Assembly (NCBI RefSeq): GCF_900094735.1
Contig: NZ_FMBM01000002.1
Coordinates: forward strand, 186,001-250,000
Length of the DNA: 64,000 nt
DNA from: Saliniramus fredricksonii
GTDB taxonomy: Bacteria > Pseudomonadota > Alphaproteobacteria > Rhizobiales > Beijerinckiaceae
Direction: 5' to 3'
The notes under the pieces were generated by a model. The model worked only from the letters and a program-made list of their open reading frames with translations, was not told the origin of the DNA and did no database searches. Each line of letters starts with the position of its first letter. Position 1 is the stretch's first letter. Made by a program: the position numbers and the translations under genes. Below, in pieces: positions 54,929 to 64,000 of this stretch.

Positions 54929-56185
54929 TCAGGTCACCTTCGCGCGGATCTGGAATTCGGGGCGCTCATGGGCGCGCGTCTCCAGCACCGCGCGCAGGGT
55001 CTTTGCCGCGTCGAAGACATCGACGAAACGGGTATAGAGCGGCGTGAAGCCGAAGCGCAGGATGTCGGGGGCACGGAAATCGCCGATCACGCCGCGCGCG
55101 ATCAGCGCCTGCATCACCGCATAGGCCTGCGGATGGCGGAAACTCACCTGGCTGCCACGCCTTGCCGGATCGCGCGGGGTGATCAGTTCCAGCACCCTAT
55201 CGGGACACGCGCCCTCGATCGTGGCGATGAAGGCATCGGTGAGGGCGAGCGATTTCGCCCGCAAGGCATCGAGATCGACATCCTCCCAGAGTTCGAGCGC
55301 AGCATCGAGCGCGGCCATGGCGAGAACCGGCGGCGTGCCGCACAGATAGCGCGCGGCACCGGGGGCGGGGCGGTATTGCGGCTCGAAGGCGAAGGGCGCT
55401 TCATGGCCGAACCAGCCCGCGAGCGGCTGCACGAAGGCATCCGCATGGCGCTCGGCAACATGGAAGAAGGCCGGCGCGCCCGGTCCGCCATTGAGATATT
55501 TGTAGCCGCAGCCCACGGCGAAATCGACATCCGCCCCGGCAAGATCCAGCGGCACGGCCCCGGCGCTGTGGGCGAGATCCCACAGCGTGAGGGCGCCGAC
55601 CCGGTGAGCCTGATGGGTAAGCGCCGCCATGTCGTGCATGGCGCCGCTGCGATAATCGACATGGGTGAGCATCAACAATGCGGTATCGTCGCACAGCGCG
55701 GCGGGAATCGCACTGGCATCGTCCACCAGCACGAGACGGTGCCCCCGGTCGAGCTGCGTTATCAGCCCCTGCGCCATGTAGAGATCGGTGGGGAAATTGC
55801 CGCGTTCCGAGACGATGACTCGCCGCTCGGGCCGCAGGGCAAGGGCGGCGGAGAGCAGTTTGAACAGATTGACCGAGGTGGAATCGGCGGCGAAGACCGC
55901 CTGCGCCGGGGCGCCGATCAGCCGGGCGATGCGCGCCCCGACGCGCTCGGGCAGATCGATCCAGCCGGCATCGTTCCAGCTGCGGATCAGCCCCTGGCCC
56001 CATTCCGCGTTGACGGTCCGGGTCATGCGTGCACGCACGGCATGCGGCAGCGGGCCGAGCGAATTGCCGTCGAGATAGGTGATGTCGTCCGGCAGGGCGA
56101 AATGCGCGCGCATCGGCGCGAGGCAATCCTGCCCGTCGCGCGCCTGTGCCTGATCCCGGCTCGTGAGCCGGTGCTGCGTCATCAT
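54929..56185 (-). CDS. kynU: Kynureninase
   Basis: PLP enzyme of 418 residues that cleaves kynurenine to anthranilate and alanine in tryptophan breakdown. YLDGNSLGPLP is the N-terminal signature; K229 in CGYKYLNGGPGAPAF binds PLP; LWDLAHSAGAVPLDL is the cofactor strand. GGAGC precedes ATG 56185. No other kynurenine pathway genes are adjacent. Confidence 0.94.
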   Translation of the reverse strand: MMTQHRLTSRDQAQARDGQDCLAPMRAHFALPDDITYLDGNSLGPLPHAVRARMTRTVNAEWGQGLIRSWNDAGWIDLPERVGARIARLIGAPAQAVFAADSTSVNLFKLLSAALALRPERRVIVSERGNFPTDLYMAQGLITQLDRGHRLVLVDDASAIPAALCDDTALLMLTHVDYRSGAMHDMAALTHQAHRVGALTLWDLAHSAGAVPLDLAGADVDFAVGCGYKYLNGGPGAPAFFHVAERHADAFVQPLAGWFGHEAPFAFEPQYRPAPGAARYLCGTPPVLAMAALDAALELWEDVDLDALRAKSLALTDAFIATIEGACPDRVLELITPRDPARRGSQVSFRHPQAYAVMQALIARGVIGDFRAPDILRFGFTPLYTRFVDVFDAAKTLRAVLETRAHERPEFQIRAKVT

Positions 56186-56295
56186 GGTTCCGCTCCGTCG
56201 TGATCGCTGCGAAAGACGGCCCGCATGGGGGATGCGGGCCGCAGAAGTGACGTAACGGAACTCAGCGATCCGGTCGAGCCCGGATGGTGCGCGGA

Positions 56296-58086
56296 TCAAC
56301 GTGCCTGTGCGTCGATCTCGATACGCTCCATCAGCGCGGCGGGGGTGCTCATGGTCCCGAGCTCCATGATCGGAATGCCTGCCGGATCAATCGATTCGAC
56401 AGCGATCTCGAGCTCGCCGGGATTCTCGAGGAATTGCCCGACGGCTTCCGCCAGGCCCTGCGCCTGCGGCCCGCCACCAAGCATCGCCGGCAGCATCATC
56501 TGAGACATCATTCCCATCTGCTGGCGTGCCTCATCAGGGCTTACGCCCATCTCTGCAGCCTGCAGGGTGAGAAGGATTTCGGCGATGCCGCGATCCTCCA
56601 CCATCAGATGCAGGTTCTTCACCGAGGCGCCCATCAACGCCATCAGGCGGGCGGCCTCGTCGCCGCTGAAAGCCTGCGGCCCGACACCGCCGATGACGCC
56701 GCGAAGCGAGGCCGCGCCGATATCCTCACCACTGAAGGAGAGGTCGCTGAGCACGATTTCCTGCCCCGCCTCGTTCCAGCGCGCGGCGAAACTGCCGGAA
56801 AGGTCGAGCCGCTCATAGCCGAAGGCGCGTGCCGTCTCGACGAATTCCTCTCCGGTCCCCTCCGGCAGGTCGAAGGCGAGATTGTCGATGGCGACGCGCA
56901 GATTGGTGGGCACGCCCTGATAAGGCGTGTCCGCCGTGACGCTCAGGCGGCCGATCGCTCCATCCATCGCCGGGGCGTCGGGCTGCGGCGGGATCGAGGC
57001 TGTGAGATTGTCGAGCGTCACCGTGCCGATCACCGGCATCATGCGCTGAATTTCGTCCGGGGAGAGATCGGCATCAGGGTCTTCCGCAAGCCGGCGCAGC
57101 CCCTCCGTCATCGGCGCGAAGGAAAATCCTTCGGAGCCGATCGATGCGATGGTGATCTCCGCGCCTTCTGCCGCGACACGCATGTCTTCGAGGGTGAAAC
57201 TGGCGAAACCGCCATCGGGGCTGCCGAGGAATCCGATGCGCGCGATGGACATGTCGACCGGATCCTCGTCACTCTCGTCGACGATGCTGATGCCGGTCAC
57301 GCCCATTTCTTCGAAGCGGAAGGAATCCATCAGATCCGCCATGAAGTTGAGCATGCGCGTGGCTTCTTCCGGCGTCGGATCTTCGGTATCCTCCATTTCA
57401 GTGATGGCCGCGATGGTCTCGGTGAGTGGCTCCTGCAGCAGACGCATGGCCACGGCACGACCGGAGATCCCGTCGATCGTGAAATGCACATCCTCGCCGT
57501 CATGCATCACGAGGTCGCTGATCGAAAACGATTCGTAGGCCGTGCGGAACGGATTGTCCCCGTCGCCTGCCGCTTCGGTGTAGTAGCGCAGGATCGCCGG
57601 CAGATCGATCATCCGCGCTTCGACCGCACCGAAGCGACCGCTGACGTTCTGATCCCCGTCCTGCGCGGAAAATTCACCGCCGGCAGCGGTGAAGCCGGCA
57701 ATGCGGCCCTCGCGCATGTCCTCGATGCGGATGTCCTCGTAAACGGCCTCCTGGGTGACATCCGCGACATCCTGGCTGAGGCTCATGCGCGGGATGACGA
57801 CCTCGGTCGCCGAGAGCGTTGCCAGCGTCTCGAACAGCACGCGCGGATCACCCTGCGCGAAAGCGGCCTCGATCTCGGACGCCGTGAGGCTCGAATCGGT
57901 CAATTCCATGCGCGGGATCGCATAGGTTCCCATCGCCCCGGAATATGCCAGATCCGCCACGACGACGTCGTTCGCGGCAGCCGGAACACTCCATAGCGCC
58001 ACGGTGCCGAGCAAGCCGAGACCGAATGCGCGTGCGGCTTTCGCCGATCCTCCGCGATCATCGGTATATCGAGCCGAAACCGTCAT
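56296..58086 (-). CDS. Large exported protein of unknown function
   Basis: 596-residue protein with a signal peptide (about 20-39, ending VPAAAN). The mature part is acidic and built of repeated beta/helix units with LxxLxIxxxxGxxxASL-type motifs, for example ISDLVMHDGEDV, LEDMRVAAEGAEI, LDNLTASIPP, LSDLSFSGEDIG. This looks like an internal repeat, as in AsmA-like or periplasmic scaffold proteins, but I cannot assign a family. GGAGG before ATG 58086. Confidence 0.75.
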   Translation of the reverse strand: MTVSARYTDDRGGSAKAARAFGLGLLGTVALWSVPAAANDVVVADLAYSGAMGTYAIPRMELTDSSLTASEIEAAFAQGDPRVLFETLATLSATEVVIPRMSLSQDVADVTQEAVYEDIRIEDMREGRIAGFTAAGGEFSAQDGDQNVSGRFGAVEARMIDLPAILRYYTEAAGDGDNPFRTAYESFSISDLVMHDGEDVHFTIDGISGRAVAMRLLQEPLTETIAAITEMEDTEDPTPEEATRMLNFMADLMDSFRFEEMGVTGISIVDESDEDPVDMSIARIGFLGSPDGGFASFTLEDMRVAAEGAEITIASIGSEGFSFAPMTEGLRRLAEDPDADLSPDEIQRMMPVIGTVTLDNLTASIPPQPDAPAMDGAIGRLSVTADTPYQGVPTNLRVAIDNLAFDLPEGTGEEFVETARAFGYERLDLSGSFAARWNEAGQEIVLSDLSFSGEDIGAASLRGVIGGVGPQAFSGDEAARLMALMGASVKNLHLMVEDRGIAEILLTLQAAEMGVSPDEARQQMGMMSQMMLPAMLGGGPQAQGLAEAVGQFLENPGELEIAVESIDPAGIPIMELGTMSTPAALMERIEIDAQAR

Positions 58087-58202
58087 ATCTGCCTCCGTTA
58101 TCCGTTCACTTTGGTGGCGATCATACAGATCGCCACCGTGAAAAACAGGGGGCGCGACGGGGAAATCCGAACCCGTGGCCTCGGGCATCGGGATCAGCCG
58201 CC

Positions 58203-59087
58203 TCAACTGCCCCCGTCGATACGCTTGCCGACGCGTCCGGCGAGGTCCTGGATGAACTGCCAGGCGGTACGCCCCGAGCGGGCGCCGCGGGTTGTGGCCC
58301 ATTCGAGGGCGTCGCGGCGCAGGGTGTCCTCGTCGCAGGCGATGTCCAGATGCGCCGCATAGCCGAAGACCATGTCGAGATATTCGTCCTGCGAGCATTT
58401 GTGGAAGCCGAGCCAGAGGCCGAACCGGTCGGAGAGCGAGACCTTCTCCTCCACGGCCTCGCCCGGGTTGATGGCCGTGGCGCGTTCATTATCGACCATG
58501 TCGCGCGGCATCAGATGGCGGCGGTTCGAAGTGGCGTAGAAGAGCACGTTGTCGGGCCGTCCTTCGATGCCGCCTTCGAGCACGGCCTTGAGTGACTTGT
58601 AGGAGGTGTCGTCGGAATCGAATGACAGATCGTCGCAGAAGATCACGAAGCGATGCCGGTCCGCACGCAGGATCGCCATCAGTGCCGGCAGGCTCTCGAT
58701 ATCCTCGCGGTGGATCTCGATCAGCTTGAGCGGCTCCATGCCGATCTCGCGGTTGCTGTTCACCTGGGCATGCACGGCCTTGACCAGCGAGGACTTGCCC
58801 ATGCCGCGCGCGCCCCACAGCAGCGCGTTGTTGGCGGGGAGCCCCTTGGCGAAGCGCCGTGTATTCTCGTGAAGCTGGTCACGCACCCGGTCGATCCCGC
58901 GCAGGAGCCCCATCTCGACGCGGTTGACCTGCGCGACAGGCGCGAGGCGCGGCGGCGCAGCGTGCCAGACGAAGGCATCGGCACTCGCAGTATCCACGGC
59001 CGCAGCTTGGGGCGGAGCGAGGCGCTCCAGGGCATCGGCGATACGTGCCAGCAGCGCGGTGGTCGCATCGGATTGGGATCGGAACAT
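58203..59087 (-). CDS. DUF815-family AAA ATPase
   Basis: 294-residue P-loop ATPase. Walker A LLWGARGMGKSSLVKA (about 90-105), Walker B VIFCDDLSFDSDD, arginine/sensor region YATSNRRHLMPRDM. The family is widespread in alphaproteobacteria with unknown function. Start at 59087 chosen for the conserved N-terminus. It is divergent from yajC-secDF. Confidence 0.88.
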   Translation of the reverse strand: MFRSQSDATTALLARIADALERLAPPQAAAVDTASADAFVWHAAPPRLAPVAQVNRVEMGLLRGIDRVRDQLHENTRRFAKGLPANNALLWGARGMGKSSLVKAVHAQVNSNREIGMEPLKLIEIHREDIESLPALMAILRADRHRFVIFCDDLSFDSDDTSYKSLKAVLEGGIEGRPDNVLFYATSNRRHLMPRDMVDNERATAINPGEAVEEKVSLSDRFGLWLGFHKCSQDEYLDMVFGYAAHLDIACDEDTLRRDALEWATTRGARSGRTAWQFIQDLAGRVGKRIDGGS

Positions 59088-59293
59088 GGCGGGCCTTCGC
59101 GGAATCGGATCGTTGCAAACGGAGGACGGGGCCTCCATATCGCGAAGGCAGGCCGTGGTCTATCGTGCAACACGCCGATCACGGTTTGCTTTCGGCGCCT
59201 GCATCGCTATAAGTTGCGCCGCTTTCGAACGAAACGGCGGAGGCACGGCCCGCAGGGTCGCCGCATCCGGCGCACAGGCATCAGGAGTCACCA

Positions 59294-59632
59294 GTGATCA
59301 TCACGCCCGCTTATGCACAGGCCGCCGGGGGCGGCGGCGCAGACATCTTTCTGCAGCTTCTGCCGTTCATCCTCATTTTCGTCATCATGTGGTTCCTCAT
59401 CATCCGCCCGCAGCAGAAGCGGGTGAAGGCGCATCAGGAACTCGTGAAGAACCTGCGGCGCGGTGATACGGTCATCACCAATGGCGGCATTACCGGCAAG
59501 ATTTCGAAGGTCGTCGACGACAACGAGATCGAGGTCGAGATCGCCGAGGGCGTGCGGGTGCGCGTGATTCGCGGCATGGTCGCCGATGTGCGCGCCAAGG
59601 GCGAGCCGGCGAAGGACGCAGCGAAGAGCTGA
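59294..59632 (+). CDS. yajC: Preprotein translocase subunit YajC
   Basis: 112-residue single-span membrane protein of the SecDF-YajC holocomplex. The hydrophobic segment IFLQLLPFILIFVIMWFLIIRPQQKR is the family signature. GTG start with AGGAG before it. First gene of yajC-secD-secF. Confidence 0.95.
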   Translation: MIITPAYAQAAGGGGADIFLQLLPFILIFVIMWFLIIRPQQKRVKAHQELVKNLRRGDTVITNGGITGKISKVVDDNEIEVEIAEGVRVRVIRGMVADVRAKGEPAKDAAKS

Positions 59633-59734
59633 CGCCGGATCGCCGGCATCTCCTTCGCCACAAGGACGCGGCGCGTCTTCGGGAAGCCGCCGCGTCGTCG
59701 ACACCGACATTCGATTCCCGGGAGTCGCACGAGC

Positions 59735-61345
59735 ATGTTGCGCATCTCTGCCACCAAGACTGTCGCCATCCTGCTGGCGCTGTTCTTCGGCATGTATCTC
59801 GCCGTTCCCAACCTGCTTTCGGGCGAGCAGCGCGAGGCCGTGAGCCAGGCGGCGCCCGGATGGATCCCGGGATTCCTCGTCCCGGATCAGGCCGTGGTGC
59901 TGGGGCTCGATCTGCAGGGCGGCTCGCATGTGCTGCTGCAGGTGGATACTGCCGAACTCGTGCGCAATGAAGCGACGCAGGTCCGCGACCAGGTGCGCAA
60001 TCTCCTGCGTGAGACCCGCACCCCGCTCGAGGGCGGTATCCGGATCAGCAACCGCACGGTGGAGCTGCGGATACCCGACGAGGCTGCCCGTGAACGGATG
60101 CTGCCGCGTCTGCGTGATCTCTCCGAACCGCTCGCCGATGCCGCCTTCGGACAGCCCGGGTCTTCGACACTGACCATCGAGGAACAGGATGACGGACTGA
60201 TTCGCCTCACCCTGACCGAAGCGGCCCTGGACGAGCGCATCAACCGCGCTCTCGCCCAATCGATCGAGGTGCTGCGCCGGCGCATCGACGCGCTCGGCAC
60301 CACCGAGCCGAATATCCAGCGCCAGGGTGCCGACCGCATCCTCGTGCAGGTGCCCGGCCTGCAGGATCCCGAGCGGCTCAAGGCGCTGCTCGGCGAGACC
60401 GCCCAGCTCGAATTCCGCTTCCTCGCCAATCCCGGCGATACCGACACGGTACAAATGCCGTTGCGAGAGGCCGGCGACGAGCCTGTCGATGTCGAACGCA
60501 GGGTCATCGTCGGTGGCGAGGATCTGATTGATGCCCAGCCCTCCTTCGACCAGCAGACCAACCAGCCGATCGTCACCTTCCGCTTCAACGTCTCGGGCGC
60601 CCAGCGCTTCGGCGAGGCGACGACGCGCAATGTCGGGCGCCAGCTTGCCATCGTCCTCGACGAGGCCGTGATCTCGGCACCGCGCGTGCAGTCGCCGATC
60701 ACTGGCGGATCCGGTCAGATCTCCGGCGATTTCACCGTTCAGGAGGTCAATGACCTCGCGGTGCTGCTGCGTTCCGGCGCGCTGCCCGCGACGCTGACCA
60801 TCGTGGAAGAGCGCACGGTCGGCCCGGGCCTCGGGGCGGATTCGATCTATGCCGGCACCATGGCCGCGATCGTCGGCGCGCTGCTCGTCGTCGTCTTCAT
60901 GATCGCGGCCTACGGCTTCTTCGGCGTCATGGCCACGGTGGCGCTCGCGGTGAACATGATCATGCTGTTTGGCCTGCTCTCGGCACTCGGTGCGACGCTG
61001 ACCCTGCCGGGCATCGCCGGTATCGTGCTCACGCTGGGCATGGCTGTGGATTCGAACGTGTTGATCTATGAGCGTGTGCGTGAGGAGGAGCGGATCGGGA
61101 GATCGGCGATCCAGGCGCTCGATACGGGCTTCGCGCGGGCGCTTGGCACCATTCTCGATGCCAATATCACCACGCTGATCGCCGCCGGAATTCTGTTCTT
61201 CCTCGGCACCGGCCCGGTGCGCGGCTTCGCCGTGACCCTGTCTCTGGGCATCGTCACCACCGTTTTCACCGCATTCACGCTCACGCGCTTGATGATCGCA
61301 ACCTGGTTCAGGGTCATGCGTCCCAAGCAGCTGGCGATGAATTGA
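59735..61345 (+). CDS. secD: Protein translocase subunit SecD
   Basis: 536-residue inner membrane protein using the proton gradient to help export through SecYEG. VLGLDLQGGSHVLLQVD, the periplasmic P1 domain, FRFNVSGAQRFGEATTRN, and the C-terminal RND helices with GMAVDSNVLIYERVREE are all present. Normal length. Confidence 0.97.
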   Translation: MLRISATKTVAILLALFFGMYLAVPNLLSGEQREAVSQAAPGWIPGFLVPDQAVVLGLDLQGGSHVLLQVDTAELVRNEATQVRDQVRNLLRETRTPLEGGIRISNRTVELRIPDEAARERMLPRLRDLSEPLADAAFGQPGSSTLTIEEQDDGLIRLTLTEAALDERINRALAQSIEVLRRRIDALGTTEPNIQRQGADRILVQVPGLQDPERLKALLGETAQLEFRFLANPGDTDTVQMPLREAGDEPVDVERRVIVGGEDLIDAQPSFDQQTNQPIVTFRFNVSGAQRFGEATTRNVGRQLAIVLDEAVISAPRVQSPITGGSGQISGDFTVQEVNDLAVLLRSGALPATLTIVEERTVGPGLGADSIYAGTMAAIVGALLVVVFMIAAYGFFGVMATVALAVNMIMLFGLLSALGATLTLPGIAGIVLTLGMAVDSNVLIYERVREEERIGRSAIQALDTGFARALGTILDANITTLIAAGILFFLGTGPVRGFAVTLSLGIVTTVFTAFTLTRLMIATWFRVMRPKQLAMN

Positions 61346-61357
61346 GGAGCGCGTATC

Positions 61358-62308
61358 ATGTGGCTCGTCCGCCTCGTCCCCGTCGAGACCCGCTACCGCT
61401 TCATGTGGTACCGGCGCTGGACCTTTCCGCTCTCGGCGCTGCTTTCGGTGCTTGCGGTCGCGACATTCCTGCATTTCGGCATGAATACCGGCATCGATTT
61501 CCGTGGCGGTACCGTGATGGAAATGCAGGCCCGCGAGGGTAACGCCGATATCGCGCAGATCCGCGTCGATGCGAATCAGCTGGGCTTCGGCAATGTCGAG
61601 GTGCAGGCATTCGGCACTCCGCGTGACGTCGCCCTGCGCGTGCAATTGCAGGAAGGTGGCGAGGAGGCGCAGCAGCAGGTGGTTTCGACGCTGCGCGACG
61701 TCTTCGAGAGTGATTACGACATTCGGCGTGTCGAGGTGGTGGGGCCGCGCGTCTCGGCGGAGCTGGTGCAATCGGGCACGCTCGGCGTGGTGATGGCGAT
61801 TTTCGGCGTGCTGGTCTATCTCTGGTTCCGGTTCGAATGGCATTTCGCCATCGGCGCGGTGATCGCGACCCTGCACGACCTGGTGCTGGCGATCGGCTTC
61901 TTCGCGATCACGCAGATCGAGTTCAACATGACCTCGATCGCCGCCCTGCTGACCATCCTGGGTTATTCGCTCAACGATACCGTGGTCGTGTATGACCGCA
62001 TCCGCGAGACCATGCGCAAATACAAGAAGGTCTCCGTCTACGAAGTGCTGGATATCGCGGTGAATGCCACCTTGTCGCGCACAATCCTGACAAGTGTGAC
62101 AACCTTACTCGCGCTGATGGCGCTGGCCGTTCTCGGCGGCGAGATCATCAAGGGTTTCGCCTATGCGATGATCTTCGGTCTGGTGGTCGGCACCTATTCC
62201 TCGATCTTCGTCGCCGCGCCAATCCTGATCTATCTCGGCGTGCGCGCCTCGAGCGCGGTCGGCTCGGCAGCGCAAAGCGGGCCCGATGCCGCGCAGCCGG
62301 CGGAGTGA
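61358..62308 (+). CDS. secF: Protein translocase subunit SecF
   Basis: 316-residue partner of SecD, 12 bp downstream. GMNTGIDFRGGTVMEM, the short periplasmic domain and the RND helix motif YSLNDTVVVYDRIRE are present, followed by LSRTILTSVTTLL. Confidence 0.97.
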   Translation: MWLVRLVPVETRYRFMWYRRWTFPLSALLSVLAVATFLHFGMNTGIDFRGGTVMEMQAREGNADIAQIRVDANQLGFGNVEVQAFGTPRDVALRVQLQEGGEEAQQQVVSTLRDVFESDYDIRRVEVVGPRVSAELVQSGTLGVVMAIFGVLVYLWFRFEWHFAIGAVIATLHDLVLAIGFFAITQIEFNMTSIAALLTILGYSLNDTVVVYDRIRETMRKYKKVSVYEVLDIAVNATLSRTILTSVTTLLALMALAVLGGEIIKGFAYAMIFGLVVGTYSSIFVAAPILIYLGVRASSAVGSAAQSGPDAAQPAE

Positions 62309-62312
62309 TCTG

Positions 62313-62696
62313 ATGGCGGGGCCGCTCTATGACGGCTTCGTGCCCGGGCGCCATCCGATCGATGCCTATGGCAATGGCGGCTTTCGCTTTGCCGAGATGT
62401 CGCACAAGGGCTCCATTCTGGCGCTGCCGTCGGGCATCTCGAAATGGGATGTCGCGGGCGCATCCGCCCTCGACGAGGAGGCCTTCAGGCCGGTTCTCGC
62501 GGAGGCGGAGGACATCGAGATCCTGCTGATCGGCACCGGGCGCAACATCGTGCCCCTTCCCGAGCCGCTGCTATGGCGCCTGCGCGATCCCGGCATGCGC
62601 CTCGACGTCATGCAGACGGGGGCTGCGGCGCGCACCTTCAACATCCTGCTGGCCGAGAACCGGCGCGTCGCGGCGGCGCTGATCGCCGTGGGGTGA
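62313..62696 (+). CDS. Mth938-like domain protein (DUF498)
   Basis: 127-residue protein of the Mth938/NDUFAF3 family. FRFAEMSHKGSILALPSGI, ILLIGTGRNIVPLPE and MQTGAAARTFNILLAENRRVAAALI match. It begins 4 bp after secF and is often next to secDF in alphaproteobacteria. Role unknown, possibly linked to membrane complex assembly. Confidence 0.88.
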   Translation: MAGPLYDGFVPGRHPIDAYGNGGFRFAEMSHKGSILALPSGISKWDVAGASALDEEAFRPVLAEAEDIEILLIGTGRNIVPLPEPLLWRLRDPGMRLDVMQTGAAARTFNILLAENRRVAAALIAVG

Positions 62697-62766
62697 TGAT
62701 TTCCGTCGCGGCGCATCGTCGTGTTATGAGATGGTCCGGGTGGGTTGGAGCCGAGAGATCGTGGCA

Positions 62767-64000
62767 ATGACGGGCGAATTGCAGGGCAGGCGGGTTCTAT
62801 TGATCATCGGCGGCGGGATCGCGGCATACAAGTCCCTCGATCTGATCCGGCGCCTGCGCGATGCGGGCGGGCAGGTGCGCTGCGTGATGACCGCCGGCGC
62901 GCAGGAATTCGTCACGCCGCTCGCCGCTGCGGCTCTTTCCGGCGAGAAAACCTGGACCGATCTGTTCGACCGCGCCGATGAAGCGGCGATCGGCCATATC
63001 CGCCTCGCACGCGACGCCGATTGCGTGGTGGTGGCACCGGCTACGGCCAATCTGATGGCCCGCATGGCGCAGGGCCATGCCGATGACCTCGCCACAACGG
63101 TTCTCCTCGCCACGCGCCTGCCCGTCCTGATCGCGCCGGCCATGAACCCGGCCATGTGGGCGCATCCCGCCACGCAGCGCAATCTCGCCACCCTCAAACG
63201 CGACGGCGTGCGTACCGTCGGCCCCGATTCCGGCCCCATGGCCGAGCCGGAAACCGGGGCCGGGCGCATGGCGGAGCCGATGGCGATCGTGGCGGCGACA
63301 CAGGCGCTGTTCGATGTGGCGCAGACGCCGCGCGATGGCGCGCTCGCGGGTCGCCATGTGCTGGTCACCTCCGGGCCGACCCACGAGCCGATAGACCCGG
63401 TGCGCTATATCGCCAACCGCTCCTCCGGGCGTCAGGGCCACGCCATCGCGGCGGCGGCGGCGCGCGCCGGGGCCCGGGTGACGCTGGTTTCCGGCCCGGT
63501 TGGGATCCCGGCCCCGCCGGGCGTCGATCTGGTCCCGGTGGAAACCGCACGGCAGATGCAGGCGGCAGTGGATGCTGCGCTGCCCGCCGATATCGCAATC
63601 TTCGCCGCTGCCGTCGCCGATTGGCGCACCGATCGTGATGCAGCGCGCAAGATCAAGAAGGTTGGCGGCGGGCCGCCGGCGCTGGCGCTGGTGGAAAATC
63701 CCGATATCCTCGCCACCGTCGCGGCGATGCGTGCGGGCCGTCCGGCGCTGGTCGTCGGTTTTGCCGCGGAAACGCACGACGTGATCGCGCTCGCGCGGGC
63801 AAAGCGCGCGCGCAAGGGCTGCGACCTGATGATCGCCAATGACGTCTCCGCCGGCAGCGGCGTCGCGGGCGGTGTGATGGGCGGGGCACGCAACGCAGTG
63901 CATCTGATCGATGCCGGTGACGCGGTGATCTCCTGGCCAGAAATGGACAAGGACATGGTAGCGGAAAGGCTCATCGCGGAATGTGTCACGCGGCTTGAGG
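62767..64000 (+). CDS. coaBC: Phosphopantothenoylcysteine decarboxylase/synthetase (partial)
   Basis: Bifunctional coenzyme A biosynthesis enzyme, open to the end of the window (411 codons, no stop). CoaC flavoprotein part: IIGGGIAAYKSLDLIRRL, VVVAPATANLMARMAQGHADDL, IAPAMNPAMW. CoaB part: VTSGPTHEPIDPVRYIANRSSGRQGHAIA and KIKKVGGG, VENPDILA. Only the extreme C-terminus is missing. Confidence 0.95.
   Translation, partial: MTGELQGRRVLLIIGGGIAAYKSLDLIRRLRDAGGQVRCVMTAGAQEFVTPLAAAALSGEKTWTDLFDRADEAAIGHIRLARDADCVVVAPATANLMARMAQGHADDLATTVLLATRLPVLIAPAMNPAMWAHPATQRNLATLKRDGVRTVGPDSGPMAEPETGAGRMAEPMAIVAATQALFDVAQTPRDGALAGRHVLVTSGPTHEPIDPVRYIANRSSGRQGHAIAAAAARAGARVTLVSGPVGIPAPPGVDLVPVETARQMQAAVDAALPADIAIFAAAVADWRTDRDAARKIKKVGGGPPALALVENPDILATVAAMRAGRPALVVGFAAETHDVIALARAKRARKGCDLMIANDVSAGSGVAGGVMGGARNAVHLIDAGDAVISWPEMDKDMVAERLIAECVTRLE

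Noticed and set aside
58130-58165. T-arm-like sequence (GGTTCGGATT on the minus strand)
   Set aside because: No matching acceptor, anticodon or D-arm can be placed at the right distance; the rest would lie in the DUF815 gene.
59288-61876. 862-codon open frame antisense to yajC-secD-secF
   Set aside because: Composition is typical of an antisense shadow (His, Arg, Glu rich, no domain), while all three sense genes are unmistakable.

Overview
The window is a GC-rich stretch of an alphaproteobacterial chromosome. It most likely comes from Hyphomicrobiales (Rhizobiales), because it carries a full Rhodobacter-type gene transfer agent (GTA) cluster, an alphaproteobacterial sdhCDAB block, and DUF2163, DUF2460, DUF2793 and DUF465 proteins. 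Genus cannot be read from the sequence. Most of the region is housekeeping DNA cut by small accessory insertions.

Layout. 0.1-3 kb: cysQ and an IlvD/Edd-family dehydratase. 3-4 kb: an antitoxin-like HTH regulator and a DUF4258 toxin-like gene whose 3' end runs into a dispersed hairpin repeat. 4.2 kb: tRNA-Lys(CTT), followed by a 14-bp tandem repeat. 4.6-12.5 kb: a signalling block with a diguanylate cyclase, a REC-PAS-GGDEF-EAL protein, an RpfC-like hybrid kinase with HPt domain and a convergent RpfF-like crotonase. Together these look like a diffusible-signal-factor (DSF) quorum-sensing locus wired to cyclic-di-GMP, but without the usual HD-GYP regulator RpfG. 12.9-14.6 kb: a thioesterase and an iron-containing alcohol dehydrogenase. 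14.9-19.1 kb: the succinate dehydrogenase operon with a VapBC-type toxin-antitoxin pair between sdhA and sdhB. 19.4-23.4 kb: an Omp19/Inh-like lipoprotein, an AhpD-like protein, a hydrolase, a glycosyltransferase and yebC.

23.6-43.8 kb: a near-complete GTA structural cluster. In order it encodes a candidate small terminase, large terminase, portal, gp3.5, prohead protease, capsid, connector, head closure, tail terminator, major tail protein, two tail-assembly chaperones, short tape measure, distal tail protein, hub, NlpC/P60 peptidase, the 1304-residue gp15 and a glycine-rich DUF2793 fibre. Four insertions interrupt it: an IS110-family element that split a REP-like repeat, two secreted trypsin-like proteases on the opposite strand, a DUF465 gene on the opposite strand, and a lower-GC two-gene cassette (GNAT-like protein plus small acidic protein) closed by a strong terminator. 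A second copy of the dispersed hairpin repeat lies between the distal tail and hub genes.

43.8-64 kb: a RecD-like helicase, DMT transporter, DUF2293 protein, Sir2 deacylase, chromene-carboxylate-isomerase-like protein, Ca/Na antiporter, two small membrane proteins, methylmalonate-semialdehyde dehydrogenase, methyltransferase, allantoate amidohydrolase-like enzyme, double PilZ protein, kynureninase, a large exported protein of unknown function, a DUF815 ATPase, yajC-secD-secF, a Mth938-like protein and the start of coaBC, which runs off the window.
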